Assembly (NCBI RefSeq): GCF_000002425.4
Contig: NC_037254.1
Coordinates: 1,770,758-1,834,757 of the forward strand
Length of the DNA: 64,000 nt
Source of the DNA: Physcomitrium patens
Taxonomy: Eukaryota > Streptophyta > Bryopsida > Funariales > Funariaceae
Direction of reading: 5' to 3'
Positions 11,171-22,840 of the stretch are shown here, one piece after another. A model generated the notes under the pieces. That model was not told the origin of the DNA. It ran no database searches and saw only the letters and a program-made list of their open reading frames with translations. The position numbers and the translations under genes were made by a program. The first letter of the stretch is position 1. Every line of letters begins with the position of its first letter.

Positions 11171-13771
11171 ATGGGCACGAAGCAAAGAGCGTGGCATGTC
11201 TCGTCCTCGCCTTCGTCAGTGGAGCGAGACTATATCGATCTTTCTGACGAAGACGATGAGCACGGGACCGCTGACTTGACGCTGAGCATTCTAGCTAAGG
11301 CGGAGAAGCGCGAGCGGGAGAGATTGGAAGAGAAAGCAGGACCCGAGGTGATTGACCTGGAATCGGAGGATGATGTGTGCACCCTGCGGGAGGATGCGGA
11401 GGAGATGAGGGAAGCTGTTTCTTTCAGAGGGTTGGAGCTGGAGGTTGAGCTTGAGGAAGGCGAGCTTAAGGATATGTCTGAATCCCAAGGTGATGTGGAG
11501 CTCGAGGCTCCCGTGTCGAAGGCGCAGATGAAGAAGAAGAAGAAAAAGAAGGAAAAAAAAGAGAAAAGGGAGAAGCGGAAAAGAGAGGTATGTGCCGAGG
11601 TTGCTGCTAGTTGGGATGAAGCATTCTTTGTTTGGTGCAATATCGAAAGAGGTGTGTCGAAGAGGGGGATTTTGCAAACCCTAATTTGGGATGGTTGAGA
11701 AGTTCTCTTGAGTGTTATCTGGAAATGCTGGGAAGGCATTTCTGGTGGACTTGTTCTCTAAGCACAATTATCGTGGTGTTTATCCTTTTATAACTACGCC
11801 ATACAGGCTGTTTGCGTTTAAATTTTGTTATTTATTTTAGTTGCAAATTATCTTCAGTAGAGGTCCAACTTCAAGGCTTGCCTCAAGTTCTTGGGTTTAG
11901 TGGAGGTTTTGGCAAAATTTCTTTTGAAACTCTCACCTTAAAATATTCAAGGTTTTTGTGTCAATCAAATTAGCTAGTGACACGTATTTTTACTCAATAT
12001 GCAGGCACAAGCAATTTTTGCGATTACGGATGCCTCTAAGCCTGCACCAGGCGAACCAGCAGAATCGAAACTTCAAGATGCTGAAGAAAGTCTTGCAATG
12101 CGCAAGCTGCTTGTAAGCTTACGACATCTGATGTACCCTCAGCGTAGAGTTAAAGAAGTAGTAATTTTTTGAATTGCCAGGGAGTGGTTGGAGTCGCGCA
12201 AACGGCACGCATTTATTTTGTGATACACTGGCGTTACTTCGATTTGCTTTGTCTGGTGAGTGCCCACATGTTGTGGTTTTGGAGAAATCGACTTAACTTT
12301 ATTTACTCAATGTGCATTGGCAGCTGTGATCTTAAGCGATACTTTTTGTGATGCAGCGTGGTCCTCGGTACTTTGATCCTCCAGAGGAACAAGGAGAGAC
12401 GTGCTACAACTGCGGTAAACAAGGTCACAAAGCAGCGGACTGTTTGGAACAGCCACGAGAAAAGCCTTGTTATGTGTGCGGCAATTTCGGTCATGCTGGT
12501 TACGATTGTCCAGAGGCATGTCTCGTTCAACCATTTGGGTGCTTAGAATAAATGATAACATCCAACCCATGCATTATCAACTTTTTTTAATATGTTTCGG
12601 AGTATATTCGAGCTATCTCTTCCTTGTTTTGGTAGAGGCTTAAAACATATAGAATCTGATATAATTTGATGGTAAATTGTGGATGGAATATATTGTTGTG
12701 CAGAAAACAGAGTGCTATGAATGTGGAAAGAGCGGGCATGTTGCCCGACATTGTCCAAATAAATATCACAAGTCTCGCAGCGGCACTGGGATTTGTCTTC
12801 TTTGTGGCAGATTAGGGCATGATGCATCTGTATGCTCTGGAGAATATGACCCTCAAGACTTTAAGGTTTTTTTTCTTTTTTTTTCTTCTCTCCTGCTTAA
12901 TATTTTCCAGATTTTTTTGTTTTGCTTCTTGAATTCCTTTTTAAACTTAAAAAACATGTAGCTTTGTTACGTTACTGTTAAATTTATATGTGTCGATTGT
13001 TGGTGATGTTCCTGAATTACTCCTTGCTGGTCCATATTTATTGTTCTTGGTTACAATTTTTTTAATGGTGGTTACACTTTCTACAGCAAGTGAGATGCTA
13101 CATCTGCAAGCGAACAGGACATCTGTGCTGTATTGAAGTTTCGGACGCGTCTCCAACTCCTGTATCTTGCTATCAATGTGGTGATTTGGGGCACACTGGA
13201 GTGGTAAGTATTTCGCAAGATCTCAACGGCAGTCTTATGTATCGCTGAGTCCTGTTGTTGGAACTGACATGAGATTGCTCTTGGATGTATCAGTCGTGCA
13301 ATAGACAGAACACGGATCGAGGAGACAAGTCTTCATGCTACAAATGCGGACAGGAAGGTCACTTCGCCCGAGAATGCCATCAGATGTACCAAGACTACAA
13401 CATCAAGCAGGTATGGTTTTATAGAAATGAATAATTTGGGAATTTGTTATGGTTGGTCTGTTGCGGAAGACTTGGGTGTCTAACGTGTTTGCTCTATCTC
13501 ATAATTGCAGCGGCGTCATTCATGGCCAGCTCCTTGGTCTGCGGATGATGGAAGATATGGAGAGCAGGAATCTCCCGTCACTCCATATAACCATGGTAGG
13601 CCTCCTTCATTTAAAAGCCGCCTGGAACAAGCGTCTTCTGGTAAAAGTAGGCATCATGATGAGAGTCGAAGGGGATCGAAGCGGAAATGGAAAGAAGCTG
13701 AGGATGACAGATGGACACCCAGGTTGTCAGACAGACTCATGGATAGCCATCGGCATCGGTCACGGGATTAA
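11171..13771 (+). CDS. CCHC zinc-knuckle protein, AIR1/2-like (TRAMP complex)
   Basis: Seven exons give 446 residues: 11171-11587, 12005-12112, 12357-12515, 12704-12865, 13087-13203, 13294-13410 and 13511-13771. Exon 1 encodes an acidic N-terminus (YIDLSDEDDEHG, DLESEDDV, EVELEEGELKDM) ending in a lysine-rich stretch of about residues 118-139, a likely nuclear signal. From residue 176 the sequence RGPRYFDPP introduces seven knuckles: CYNCGKQGHKAADC, CYVCGNFGHAGYDC, CYECGKSGHVARHC, CLLCGRLGHDASVC, CYICKRTGHLCCIE, CYQCGDLGHTGVSC and CYKCGQEGHFAREC. The fifth lacks the last cysteine. The plant homologue At3g43590 shows the same arrangement as I recall it. Yeast Air1/2 hold the poly(A) polymerase and Mtr4 helicase in the TRAMP complex, which tags nuclear RNA for exosome decay, so that role is inferred here. 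The C-terminus is basic and Arg/Ser/His-rich. The third intron appears to use a GC donor. Confidence 0.9.
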
Positions 13772-16060
13772 TTGAATTAATGCATTGTTGGAATCAATTT
13801 GATTGTCGGGTGCAGCGTATCCCTCTTGTGCTTGGCCGCTAGAGGCACATGCTCAAGGCAAAGCTTTGTACCATTGTATTTGCAGTTTGACCATAACCAT
13901 CTGGAGCAGATCTTGCAGCAGTGCTGTAAATCTGATCACCTTTGTAAACAGTTGGGCCGCATTGCAAACTATGCAAGATATCTGCGGAACCATCGGAAGT
14001 GGTTCTAGCAATGAAGACTCTAAAATCTAGTGCAACATGCTGTGGTGGGAAAAAACTCGGCACAGTATGACCCAGGAATCTTCGGTGGTAATCGCGTAGT
14101 TTGGTCAAAGTTCAAATATTTAGGCTTCCAGGTGCTCAAGTTGCCAGACCTTGCATCACTTGTAGGAGGATTGACCTTCCTGCTCAAAATGTTCATGTTT
14201 TCTTCTGCTGTCAGTGAACCCTCAAGGTTGCAAAAGTTTGCTACACCATTTTCAGTCCTACAATGCTATGCTTGTTTACGTCGTGTTGCCAAAGTTAACT
14301 TGTCAATTGCAGAGGATTCGTCCAATTCAAGGTTGCAAGGTGACAATAATCCGGAGCTAAGAATTGGACCGATTATGGTGCACTTCAAGCCTTCTGAAAG
14401 CTTCTAGGTTGCCGCTGCAGTACCCAACCTGCGCTAGGTCATTATGTTGGCAGCAGGAAAGAGCCCAGTTGATGATGACAGTCCACAGTCTTCCACTATG
14501 AGTACGTCATTGCAACATTAATGCTTGTGTTCCCACAACCTGCAATTACCACACAGCATTTCAAAACAGTAACTCCATACTAAAATGTGTGTCTCCTTAT
14601 TTAAAGTCATACTTGGGTTACTTGGCCCTTGTTAAAAGAAAAGGTCCCGGTGCTATCACGACCAATAGCTGGTGAAATTGACCTCCACCTGGAGATCCAA
14701 GAAGTGTAAAACTTAGTTTTTGACGAGAGCAAACGAAATAAACTAAGGATTGGTAGGTTTGGAGCTTAGCAAGTGTAGCTTATCTAATGTCTTTTGCAGT
14801 GTAGAGGAACTCTATAGCAAAAAACATTGTCTCTGTTCGGAGAATAGAAAACAGATAATTACTAATGCTAGAAAATCAGTAATCTTATTTTTAGAAAAGT
14901 CGTGTTTGTTGGGTTGTATTTGAATTCAATGGAAACATTACTATGGTATCAATGATTTAGTGTGGAGTTAAGATCTTGAGTATTAAAGGGCATGGTTTAG
15001 CACACTTAAGATTTTATTTTACTTTATCTTGTACATATTATACTTGCAAAAAAACCTGTTTATCTGTATTTTAATAAGTTTTGAAGTATACACATGATTG
15101 TGTGATGAATGTATTTAAAATTGCCAATGACATAAATAAAGGTAGTTTTATTCAAAAAAATACATTTATCTACAAGTAAAATGATTAAAACGATGATAAT
15201 CTCTAAAATAAATTAAAAAAAAATGATTGTAATAGCTGTTTTTAAATTTACAATAAAAAATGATACTAATATTTTAACCAAAAATCTAATGTGTACTGTA
15301 GATGAAGATGGTTTGTAAGTCCTTTGAGCCATGTGTAATGTCTTACATATTGATGACAAGACCATCTAATTATCTAATAATTATTAAGACTTTTAAATTA
15401 TTTTTAGATAAAACATTTGGAGTGCTATCAAATAAATTATATACTTCCAATCATATATATATTAGTACCAAGAATCCATTCTAAAGTAATAAATAAAACA
15501 TATTATTTCTCATCATCTATTCAAAGAAAAAATATCTTTATTAAGAATATTTATCTCAATTTTGACATCACAAAAATTTTAACAACTCAAGTAATTTATC
15601 TAACAATTTTATAAATGGTAGTTCTTTAGATAAATCTTTGGTTGTTATTTTTTTTTTAAAAAAAGATAATCAATGTCTATAAAGAAGTTATAGAAAACAA
15701 ACAAGATTTTTTTTTTAAAAAAAAATAAAAATAATACCATTTTTTTCATTAATAGTTTTTTATGAATTTAAATAATTTTTATCAATGAAAATCATAAATA
15801 TTTATTTGGTACATTGAAGGATTGTTATATAGCTCCCATGTGTGCTCAATAATACTCTATTTCTATTAATGTGTAAGATATTCCAATTTATTTTTTTATT
15901 TTATAATTTTTTAAAAATAAAAATAAAAACAATATAACTTAAAATTTAATTACTATTTATTTCAATATAATGTAGAGGTAATTTCTTTATTTATACTATG
16001 TTGATTTTTTAATAAGATTTTAAAGTATAAATGTAGAAAAAATAAATATATTATTATTAT

Positions 16061-16107
<47 letters not shown>

Positions 16108-17200
16108 CAAAATAGTCTAATTCTTTGATTATATAATTTGTTGAAAGATTGATTTGTTTTAATGTCATATGAAATCAACCACATCTAATTACTAATCTTA
16201 ACTAGAAATCTCTTTTATAAAGAATTTATGTTAGTCTTTTATTACTATTAGAATTTTTTAATTGTATCTTTTTTTTAATAAATTATATATATGTATATAT
16301 ATTTAAGAACAAACATCATAAAAAATTCAAATTCTTTAGTAGCTTTTGACATTTGAGAAACCAAAAATCTATGAAAATAAGTACCAAAGATTAATTAAAT
16401 ACAATTTTTTTGTTATTAAAATTTTAAATTGTAATTAAAGTACTATATTTAGTCTTTAAAGATATATAAACATTCTTCAAACCAAAAAAAAATTTCTTAT
16501 AATCCAAATATATAGAAAGTATTTTTAAATTTGCAAGTACCTAGTTTAATTTTAATAATGTAATTTATTTTATATAACATGGACACAAATTATCAATAAA
16601 TATAAAATCAACAAAAAGTATTTATTCCTTAGTTTAAAAACCTAGTTGCTTTAGTTTATATAGAACAATTCTTAGTTAATTGTAAGTTGCATCTTCTTCT
16701 TTTAGTACAAGACAATTGTGTTTAGACTAGGCATCTAACAAGTCTTATTCTTTTTTGAAAAAATATGTAATATTGAATACAAATAATAACAAAGGCATAT
16801 TCCAATAGGCTTGACAAATATATATATACACTTGTAATTAACATAAACTATGAGTTAGCTAAAAGCACTTTCTATACAGTTACACCAATATTAAACTGAA
16901 TCTCCAATCACATAGAATTCTTTCTTGTAAACCTTACAATTAATTGTAATTGCTAATTTATTTATATAAGAGGTGGTAGGATAATGTATATTACTTCCAT
17001 TTGTGATATTCATATATTTAATGCAAAATTCGATATAATCAAGGATGAAAATCATAATATTTTACATCTTTATCCTACTTTAGTTTTTTCTTTGCAAGCC
17101 AATTTCACAAGTCAAACTAGACACTTTTATAACTTATTAAAAAAAATTCATCATTGCCCAATTTTTTTTCATGTTTTCAATCGAAAACATTAAAATATTT
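13772..17200. other. 3' flank then AT-rich intergenic DNA
   Basis: From 13772 to about 14800 the composition stays moderate, consistent with 3' UTR and flank of the CCHC gene. A 125-codon open frame at 14030-14407 lacks an ATG at its start and resembles nothing. From about 14800 to 17200 the DNA is very AT-rich with A/T runs and a long AT microsatellite. No element ends or coding relics were recognised. Confidence 0.6.
16063..16102. repeat. (AT)n microsatellite
   Basis: About 20 uninterrupted AT dinucleotides in the AT-rich intergenic block. Confidence 0.95.
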
Positions 17201-18702
17201 CCCCTGCTTCGGCTTTCAGGGCTGAGCCCATGCGCTGCGCCATAGATGCTCCGCGGCGTCGTCGAAGCTCGCACATTGGCTACGAGCGGTGGCGATAGGT
17301 GTGCGTTGCGGCGTCTGAGGCTTGAGCAGTCGCGAAAACCGAGTGGAAGTATGATAAATTTCTCTTCTACGAGGGTTCTGAGTGCGTTTTAGGTTGTGTG
17401 TGAGAGCTGTTGTTGTGAGGTCTTTCTTGAGTGTGGCGTAGGGGGATTGTGGTCGATGTTTGTTTGGTGAGCAGGGATGAGCAATGGGAACGTTTTCTTT
17501 TTGTGTTGAGAGTAATGAGGCGGCGCCGTTTGCGACGTTGTTGAGAGTACTTTTGGTTCTCTTGTGAGGAGGATTTCGGGAGTGAGAAAAGCAGGGTCGA
17601 AAGGTGATGTATCATTTGCGATTAATGCTGCTCATACGACATTTTCTTGTGGGTGATCGGGGTTTAGAGTCGCTGTAGCCGGCATCAGTTATGATGAGGT
17701 TGGCTTGCTAATGTGTTTTTTATGATGATGATTTTAGTTTTCGGGAGAGGAACGGGCTGTATGCAATTGAAAAATTATGTGGATGTTTTCAAACGTTGTG
17801 TTCTTTTCTTTTGCGCTTCATTGTGACATTGAAGAGGTTAGCGTCATTCTTAATCGTAAAGTGGTGCTGAGTAACTTGTTTTGTAATGCGCGAGGATCTC
17901 ATTCTACAAATATAACGTGCAGTAGTACCCGACTTAGCGACGCAATACGAATTTCTTGGGGGTATGAGGTTGTTTAGAAGGGACTGGAAGATATTTCCGA
18001 CATGAGCGCGTAACTTAGCATTCGCTTCACACCTATCTTCAAGAAATAAGTTTCCTTAGTTTTACTATTTTAAGTCTTCGTGGCAGACGTTACAGGATAG
18101 AGACTTGGGAGTTGTTGTTTTGTTGCAGATACTTACGTTTCTGATCAGATCTACTCAAGTTTGTCGCTCAATTGGTAGTGTAGATGGTCCTGCAGTTGAG
18201 GAGCCACTACGAATTTCCTCCATCACCATTTCGTAGTTTGTTGAAATTCTTGGCTCATTTCGGAGGCGTTTGACGCATCTGACTCTTTGTATGCTTCCTG
18301 GTTTTGTTTCTCGTCAAGAGGATATTTTTCAGTTCTTTTCAGAGCGCTTGCGTAGCTCCACATCGTACAGAATGGTTCACAAATTCGTAGGAATCGTTCC
18401 TGTAACGTCTTGTTGCACGTTAGTTCGGTTGTTGTAATCGAAAAGCTCAGATCCTTTCTCCTTGGGATTTGGGAACAGCCAGTAGCAACTCGTGATACCC
18501 AATCTTCTCCGCTCTTCTCCACCTCGATGATACTGAAAGAGTTTTTGTCACATGCAGACATCAGCAGGCTGCTTGTCATGAGAACGCGCTTTTCAATGTT
18601 TCTAGAAAAGGCAGCGTGAGAAATGGTCGAAAAGAAGAATCTGCTGATGACGAGAAACTAGGAGATTGCTTGAAGCTAGGGAATAGAAGAGTTTTGGTTA
18701 GG
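17200..18702 (+). promoter_or_regulatory. Upstream region / probable 5' UTR of the DUF1639 gene
   Basis: Composition switches sharply at about 17200 from AT desert to gene-like, 1.5 kb before the first in-frame ATG of the DUF1639 gene. The same frame is open back to a TGA at 18493 without any ATG. A possible splice acceptor (CACATGCAG) ends at 18557, so a leader intron or an extra upstream coding exon is plausible. No family similarity was seen in the antisense frame at 18223-18579. Confidence 0.45.
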
Positions 18703-20103
18703 ATGCCAGGTAACAAGCTGAAAGTGACAATCGCCTCTCAACAAGTCAAGTGTAGCAATGGTTCATCTCACAAAGTTTCCGAGGTCGCTCTAGTTCGTGT
18801 TGACGAACAGGACCGAACTGAAGAGGTAGTGGAACTGGTCCAGAAACGACCTGTTTCTGATGGAGCAAGTCTGCCGCAGTGGGGTCAGAGGAAACGGTTG
18901 CGATTCAGTAACAGAGTAGATGGCAAGGCTGCCGCAGAGACTACTACGGCTGATATGAAGGTTGAAGCGAAGGCTGGGTCGAAGGCTGATATAAAAGCGG
19001 GTGCCAAGGCTATTTCAAGAACAGCTAGGGGAGCTGTTAAGGCAGAGAAGAGTGTAGGGGTGCTTTCGGCTAGAATCAGAGAGCCAGCTGTTGCGTCTAA
19101 ATCTTCAGCACCTAAATTAGGTGCTGGGGACAGCAAGAAGTATGTGTTACACAAAATCATCAAGCGCTTTCCTCATTGTTGATGTTCTCTTGCTTTCTTT
19201 CTCACAATTGGCAAGCTAAACTGCACTTAAGTTGACGTTCAGGAATGTTCATTGTATGCATTTTGTCTCTGGTTATGATTCTTTCCATTCTTTATGACAG
19301 GGATGCTGAGGGTGCTGGAGACACTTGTGTTGCACGGAACGTCAACAATCATGTTATGGTTACCCTTGAATGCGAAGCCAGTACTGTTCGAATTGCGGAG
19401 GTGCACTCGGACCAATCACTAGCGTATCCCGACAAGGTTTGCAGTGTCCCTGCCGATTCACTTACTGCTCAACCTGCCCTCAGTACGAAAACGGAAGATA
19501 GTGTGCACGAAGAAAAGACAGCTTCACCTAGAAAAGTAGATATGAGTTCGTTCCAATGGCCGAAGTTTGTAATATCTTTGTCACGAAAGGAAAAAGAGGA
19601 TGACTTCTTTGCGATTAAGGGTTCCAAGATCCCAGTTAGACCCAAAAAGAGGTCGAAGTTTGTGGAGAAGAGCCTAACTGTAAGTGTTCTTTTGTCTTCA
19701 TTTCTCCACTCAGTCGATGAGTACGATGCAAGGCTTACTTCATAGTTCCATTGTGTGTTCTTTTAAATCTAAAATGTATGCCCGGTTTTCATTTCAAACT
19801 ATGTCTGTGTTGCTCACTTCGATCACCTTTCCTGCATGGAACAGTTCATTAGTCCTGGAGCCTGGCTTTGTGATATCACAAGGGAGCGCTACGAAGTAAA
19901 AGAAAAGAAACCTATCAAGAAGGTATGTCACAAGTCTAATTTCATTTGCAGTTGGTGTGCTTTCGGATGTGTCGTGCTACTTTAACTATGCCTGGGCTCA
20001 ATTACGTTAGGTGCAGTGGTGGATTCTAATCGCTCCTTTTGTTATTATGCAGAAACCAAGGGGTCTCAAGGCTATGGGTAGTGCAGACAGTGATTCCGAT
20101 TAG
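18703..20103 (+). CDS. DUF1639 family protein
   Basis: Four exons join in phase: 18703-19139, 19301-19679, 19845-19922 and 20053-20103. They give 314 residues from the first in-frame ATG. The C-terminal third (about residues 230-314) is the plant-specific DUF1639 domain: FQWPKFVISLSRKEKEDDF, then IPVRPKKRSKFVEKSL, FISPGAWLCDITRERYEV and the invariant-looking end KKPRGLKAMGSADSDSD. The rest is low-complexity and charged, with an Ala/Lys-rich repeat-like stretch around residues 85-125 (KVEAKAGSKADIKAGAKA). No catalytic motif or membrane segment is visible. The function of the family is unknown and the basic PRPKKRSK block suggests nuclear location (inference). The three introns are 161, 165 and 130 bp. 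The N-terminus is uncertain because the frame is open for about 200 bases upstream of this ATG. Confidence 0.85.
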
Positions 20104-21323
20104 CTTCTAGAGCCATTAGTCGTGGTTGTTTTTCTTTCTCTCGTTGAAATGTGAAGCAAAAGTATAGACTGTCCATAGATTCTTTCGAGCTCATGTTATT
20201 TGTCAAAACCTGAGATTCCAGTCGTTACGAATGAGGCTAGGACATGGAAACTGTTTTAACAGTGTCCATCTTTTAAAACTTTATCGAGACAAAACCTAAC
20301 GGTAGCATGAATTTTTGCTCCCAATTCAGTCTTAGTTCGATGCTAATGTAGATGTACAATCCGCCAAAGTTCGATGTACAATTTCGAGTTATGTTGAGAA
20401 ATACCAAGATTGGAAATGGATGCCACTCTGCACACTTCAATATAGTGTAGTTAGTTTCTATTTTGAAAATGTCGCATTACGATGTCCGCAGAAAGATTGT
20501 ATGATTCAGAAGCAAATCATTTTACCTTTAAGGTAAATTACCATGGTGAGGTGTCAAACCTTCAAACGATTACCATGTTTCAAGTTTTTATTATTCTGAC
20601 CTCGATAATGCTTTTATCTGCATACCCTATCTGTCACAACCTCAATCAGGGTCATGATTCTGGCCTTTCGGGAGCAGTGGGTTGTTGGCAAGATCTGTTT
20701 TTTTAGCAACCGCACTCTAGGTAAATCCGTGAAGTGCTTAAGGTCGATTTGAGCTGTTTGTGTAAATAAGAATCCTTCTTCTTATGTGAGTCCTTGTGCA
20801 TTGTGCAAATATTCCTGATTGTAATCCTGCAAATAACATCATCATCTACGGCTTCATGTTTATTGGTAACCGGAATTGTCATCATTGTCAGTTCCCGACT
20901 CGAAACAGAATTCCGATTCTCACGTGTTAGAACTGAAATGCAAGTAAGAATAAGTTAGTAAAACCTTGGTGTTAAATTAGACAGGGGTACTCAATCATGT
21001 ACATCTACTTCCCCTCCACACATCTCTCTTTGTGCATCTGTAATTTCAAAGAGTGGTATGCACAATGATTTGGGTATTCCAGACTGATGACTGTTGTTGA
21101 TTTGTATCTTGTCTAGTTTGTCATTAAAATTCTGAACATCCATCTGTATCCAACTTGGTTGCAATCTCGAAGTGGTTTAAACTTGTAAGGCAGAGAAAAG
21201 GGGCTATGATTGGAACAAGGTAACTTCTCATCACTGTCAAGAGATATTTCCAAGCACTTATTCTATCAATCTTGTATTGAGTTTTGTGATTATATTATTT
21301 CCACACATGAATTCTAGTTGGAA

Positions 21324-21370
21324 AAAAAAAAAAACAAAAACAAAAAACAAAAAAAAAAAACAAAAAAACA
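21324..21370. repeat. A-rich (CAAAAA)-like tract
   Basis: Runs of A broken by single C residues. It looks like simple-sequence expansion or the tail of an old retroelement insertion. Confidence 0.8.
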
Positions 21371-21630
21371 ACAGCAACAACTTCAATTTAAAACAATTGG
21401 TATTACTTTAGGTTTGTAGATATTCTCAAGAAGTTTTTAAAGAATTATTTCTGGTTTGTTGAGCCATTTTCATTTTTAGTAATAAATAAATAAAACACAC
21501 ACACACACATTTAGAATGATGAGGCTAAATAAACTTGAACACAAACTCCATTTCTTATTCTTGAAAAAAGAAAAAAGAAAATGTTCTATTTAGATGGGAA
21601 ACCATTAGTTATAAATGATAAAAATACTGT

Positions 21631-21658
21631 TATATATATATATATATATATATATATA
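21631..21658. repeat. (TA)n microsatellite
   Basis: About 14 TA dinucleotides. A long T run follows at about 21730-21763. Confidence 0.95.
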
Positions 21659-22840
21659 ATCAATTAATTAATTTGTAGTAACTATGAGATATGTTGTTTT
21701 TTTTTTGAAATCTCTGTAAATTTATCTTCTTTTTTTTTTCTTTTTTTTTTTTTTTTTTTTTACAATTTTCAATTCTAACATGCTAATGGAATTAAATAAT
21801 CTTATTAAAATTTGCATAATTACTCAATAATAAAATTACTGAGGCTGTGGTAGGGAATCGATCTGACCCACCAGCGACGCATTACGATTACGAGGTTGCA
21901 TGCGCTGCGTGCGGGATGATTGGCAATTCGTGCCTCAATTTTCTTTTTTTGGTGAGAATCGACAAAAAGCAAAAAAGACGAAGAATAAAACGTGTAAGAA
22001 ATTATTTCGTAAACGGGATTGCTCGTCGCGGTCATTTCGCGCGTCTGCGGTGATAGGTTATGGATTACCTATTACCGGTGCATTTAGGTTTGGCCAGTCA
22101 GCTTGACTGTGCTGACATGGACTTCTCTCATTGGTGGGGGGCCCAAGGATCCCTTTGTAGGGGTCGGGAATGGGCTTTGGAGTGCTGCGTTGATGCCCCC
22201 AACATTGGTGGACATAGTTTTGTGGGAGAAACTTGATTTCCTAATGTTTAGAATATTTTTCATTATGGGTTTTGTAATGCTTTATTGCTTTTCCAGTCTA
22301 GAAACTCTATTTTGAAGCTAAACTAGCTAGAACTTTTGGCACTAGTCAGACTAAATAATCCTTGTTGCACCAATTTTCAATCTTATTTTCTCAAGTAGAA
22401 TATATGTGTTGATCACACAGTAGAATTAGTCATTTGGTACTCCGTAATAGATTACAAGAAATCTAATTTTCATAATATTATTCTATGAAAAATTGTATAC
22501 ACCTCCAAGTTTTTTGAAAAGTTTCAAAATGTCTATGTTAGACCTAAAAACGAGAAATTGCAATCACAGTAATGATTGAGTAGAATAAAGACTCACACCT
22601 AAGATTCATATTACTTGTACTACTCCAAATAAACTATGTGTAAATGTAGCATAAAGCTAAGAATGACCATTGCTAAATAATAATCAAAATTTATAATATT
22701 ATTATTCAATATATGCGTATTAGCATACTCTCATATTCTTAATTTGAAAAATCAACACATCAAAATATTACAAAAGTGAATAATACAAGAATTGTTTGAT
22801 ATTTTAGACTCAAAAAATTGATTAATCATTAAAGGATTAA

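Larger units (their letters stand above)
20104..22840. other. Intergenic region
   Basis: 3' flank of the DUF1639 gene to about 21200, then AT-rich DNA with simple repeats. A GC-richer patch at about 21840-22230 has short open frames with no family resemblance. 22230-22840 is AT-rich and should contain the proximal promoter of the phosphatase gene. Confidence 0.55.

Noticed and set aside
11230-11739. 169-codon - strand frame with Phe/Ser runs
   Set aside because: Antisense shadow of exon 1 of the AIR-like gene; the Phe run mirrors its Lys run.
12169-12351. 60-codon frame in the AIR-like gene's second intron as part of the main protein
   Set aside because: Homology demands a direct join from RKLL (exon 2) to RGPRYFDPP (exon 3). 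Only the 75-base subsegment is kept, as a possible alternative exon.
14030-14407. 125-codon + frame after the AIR-like gene
   Set aside because: No ATG at its start, no similarity recognised, and it sits where the 3' UTR or flank is expected.
18223-18579. 118-codon - strand frame
   Set aside because: Antisense to the DUF1639 leader; no domain and no supporting splice or promoter signals.
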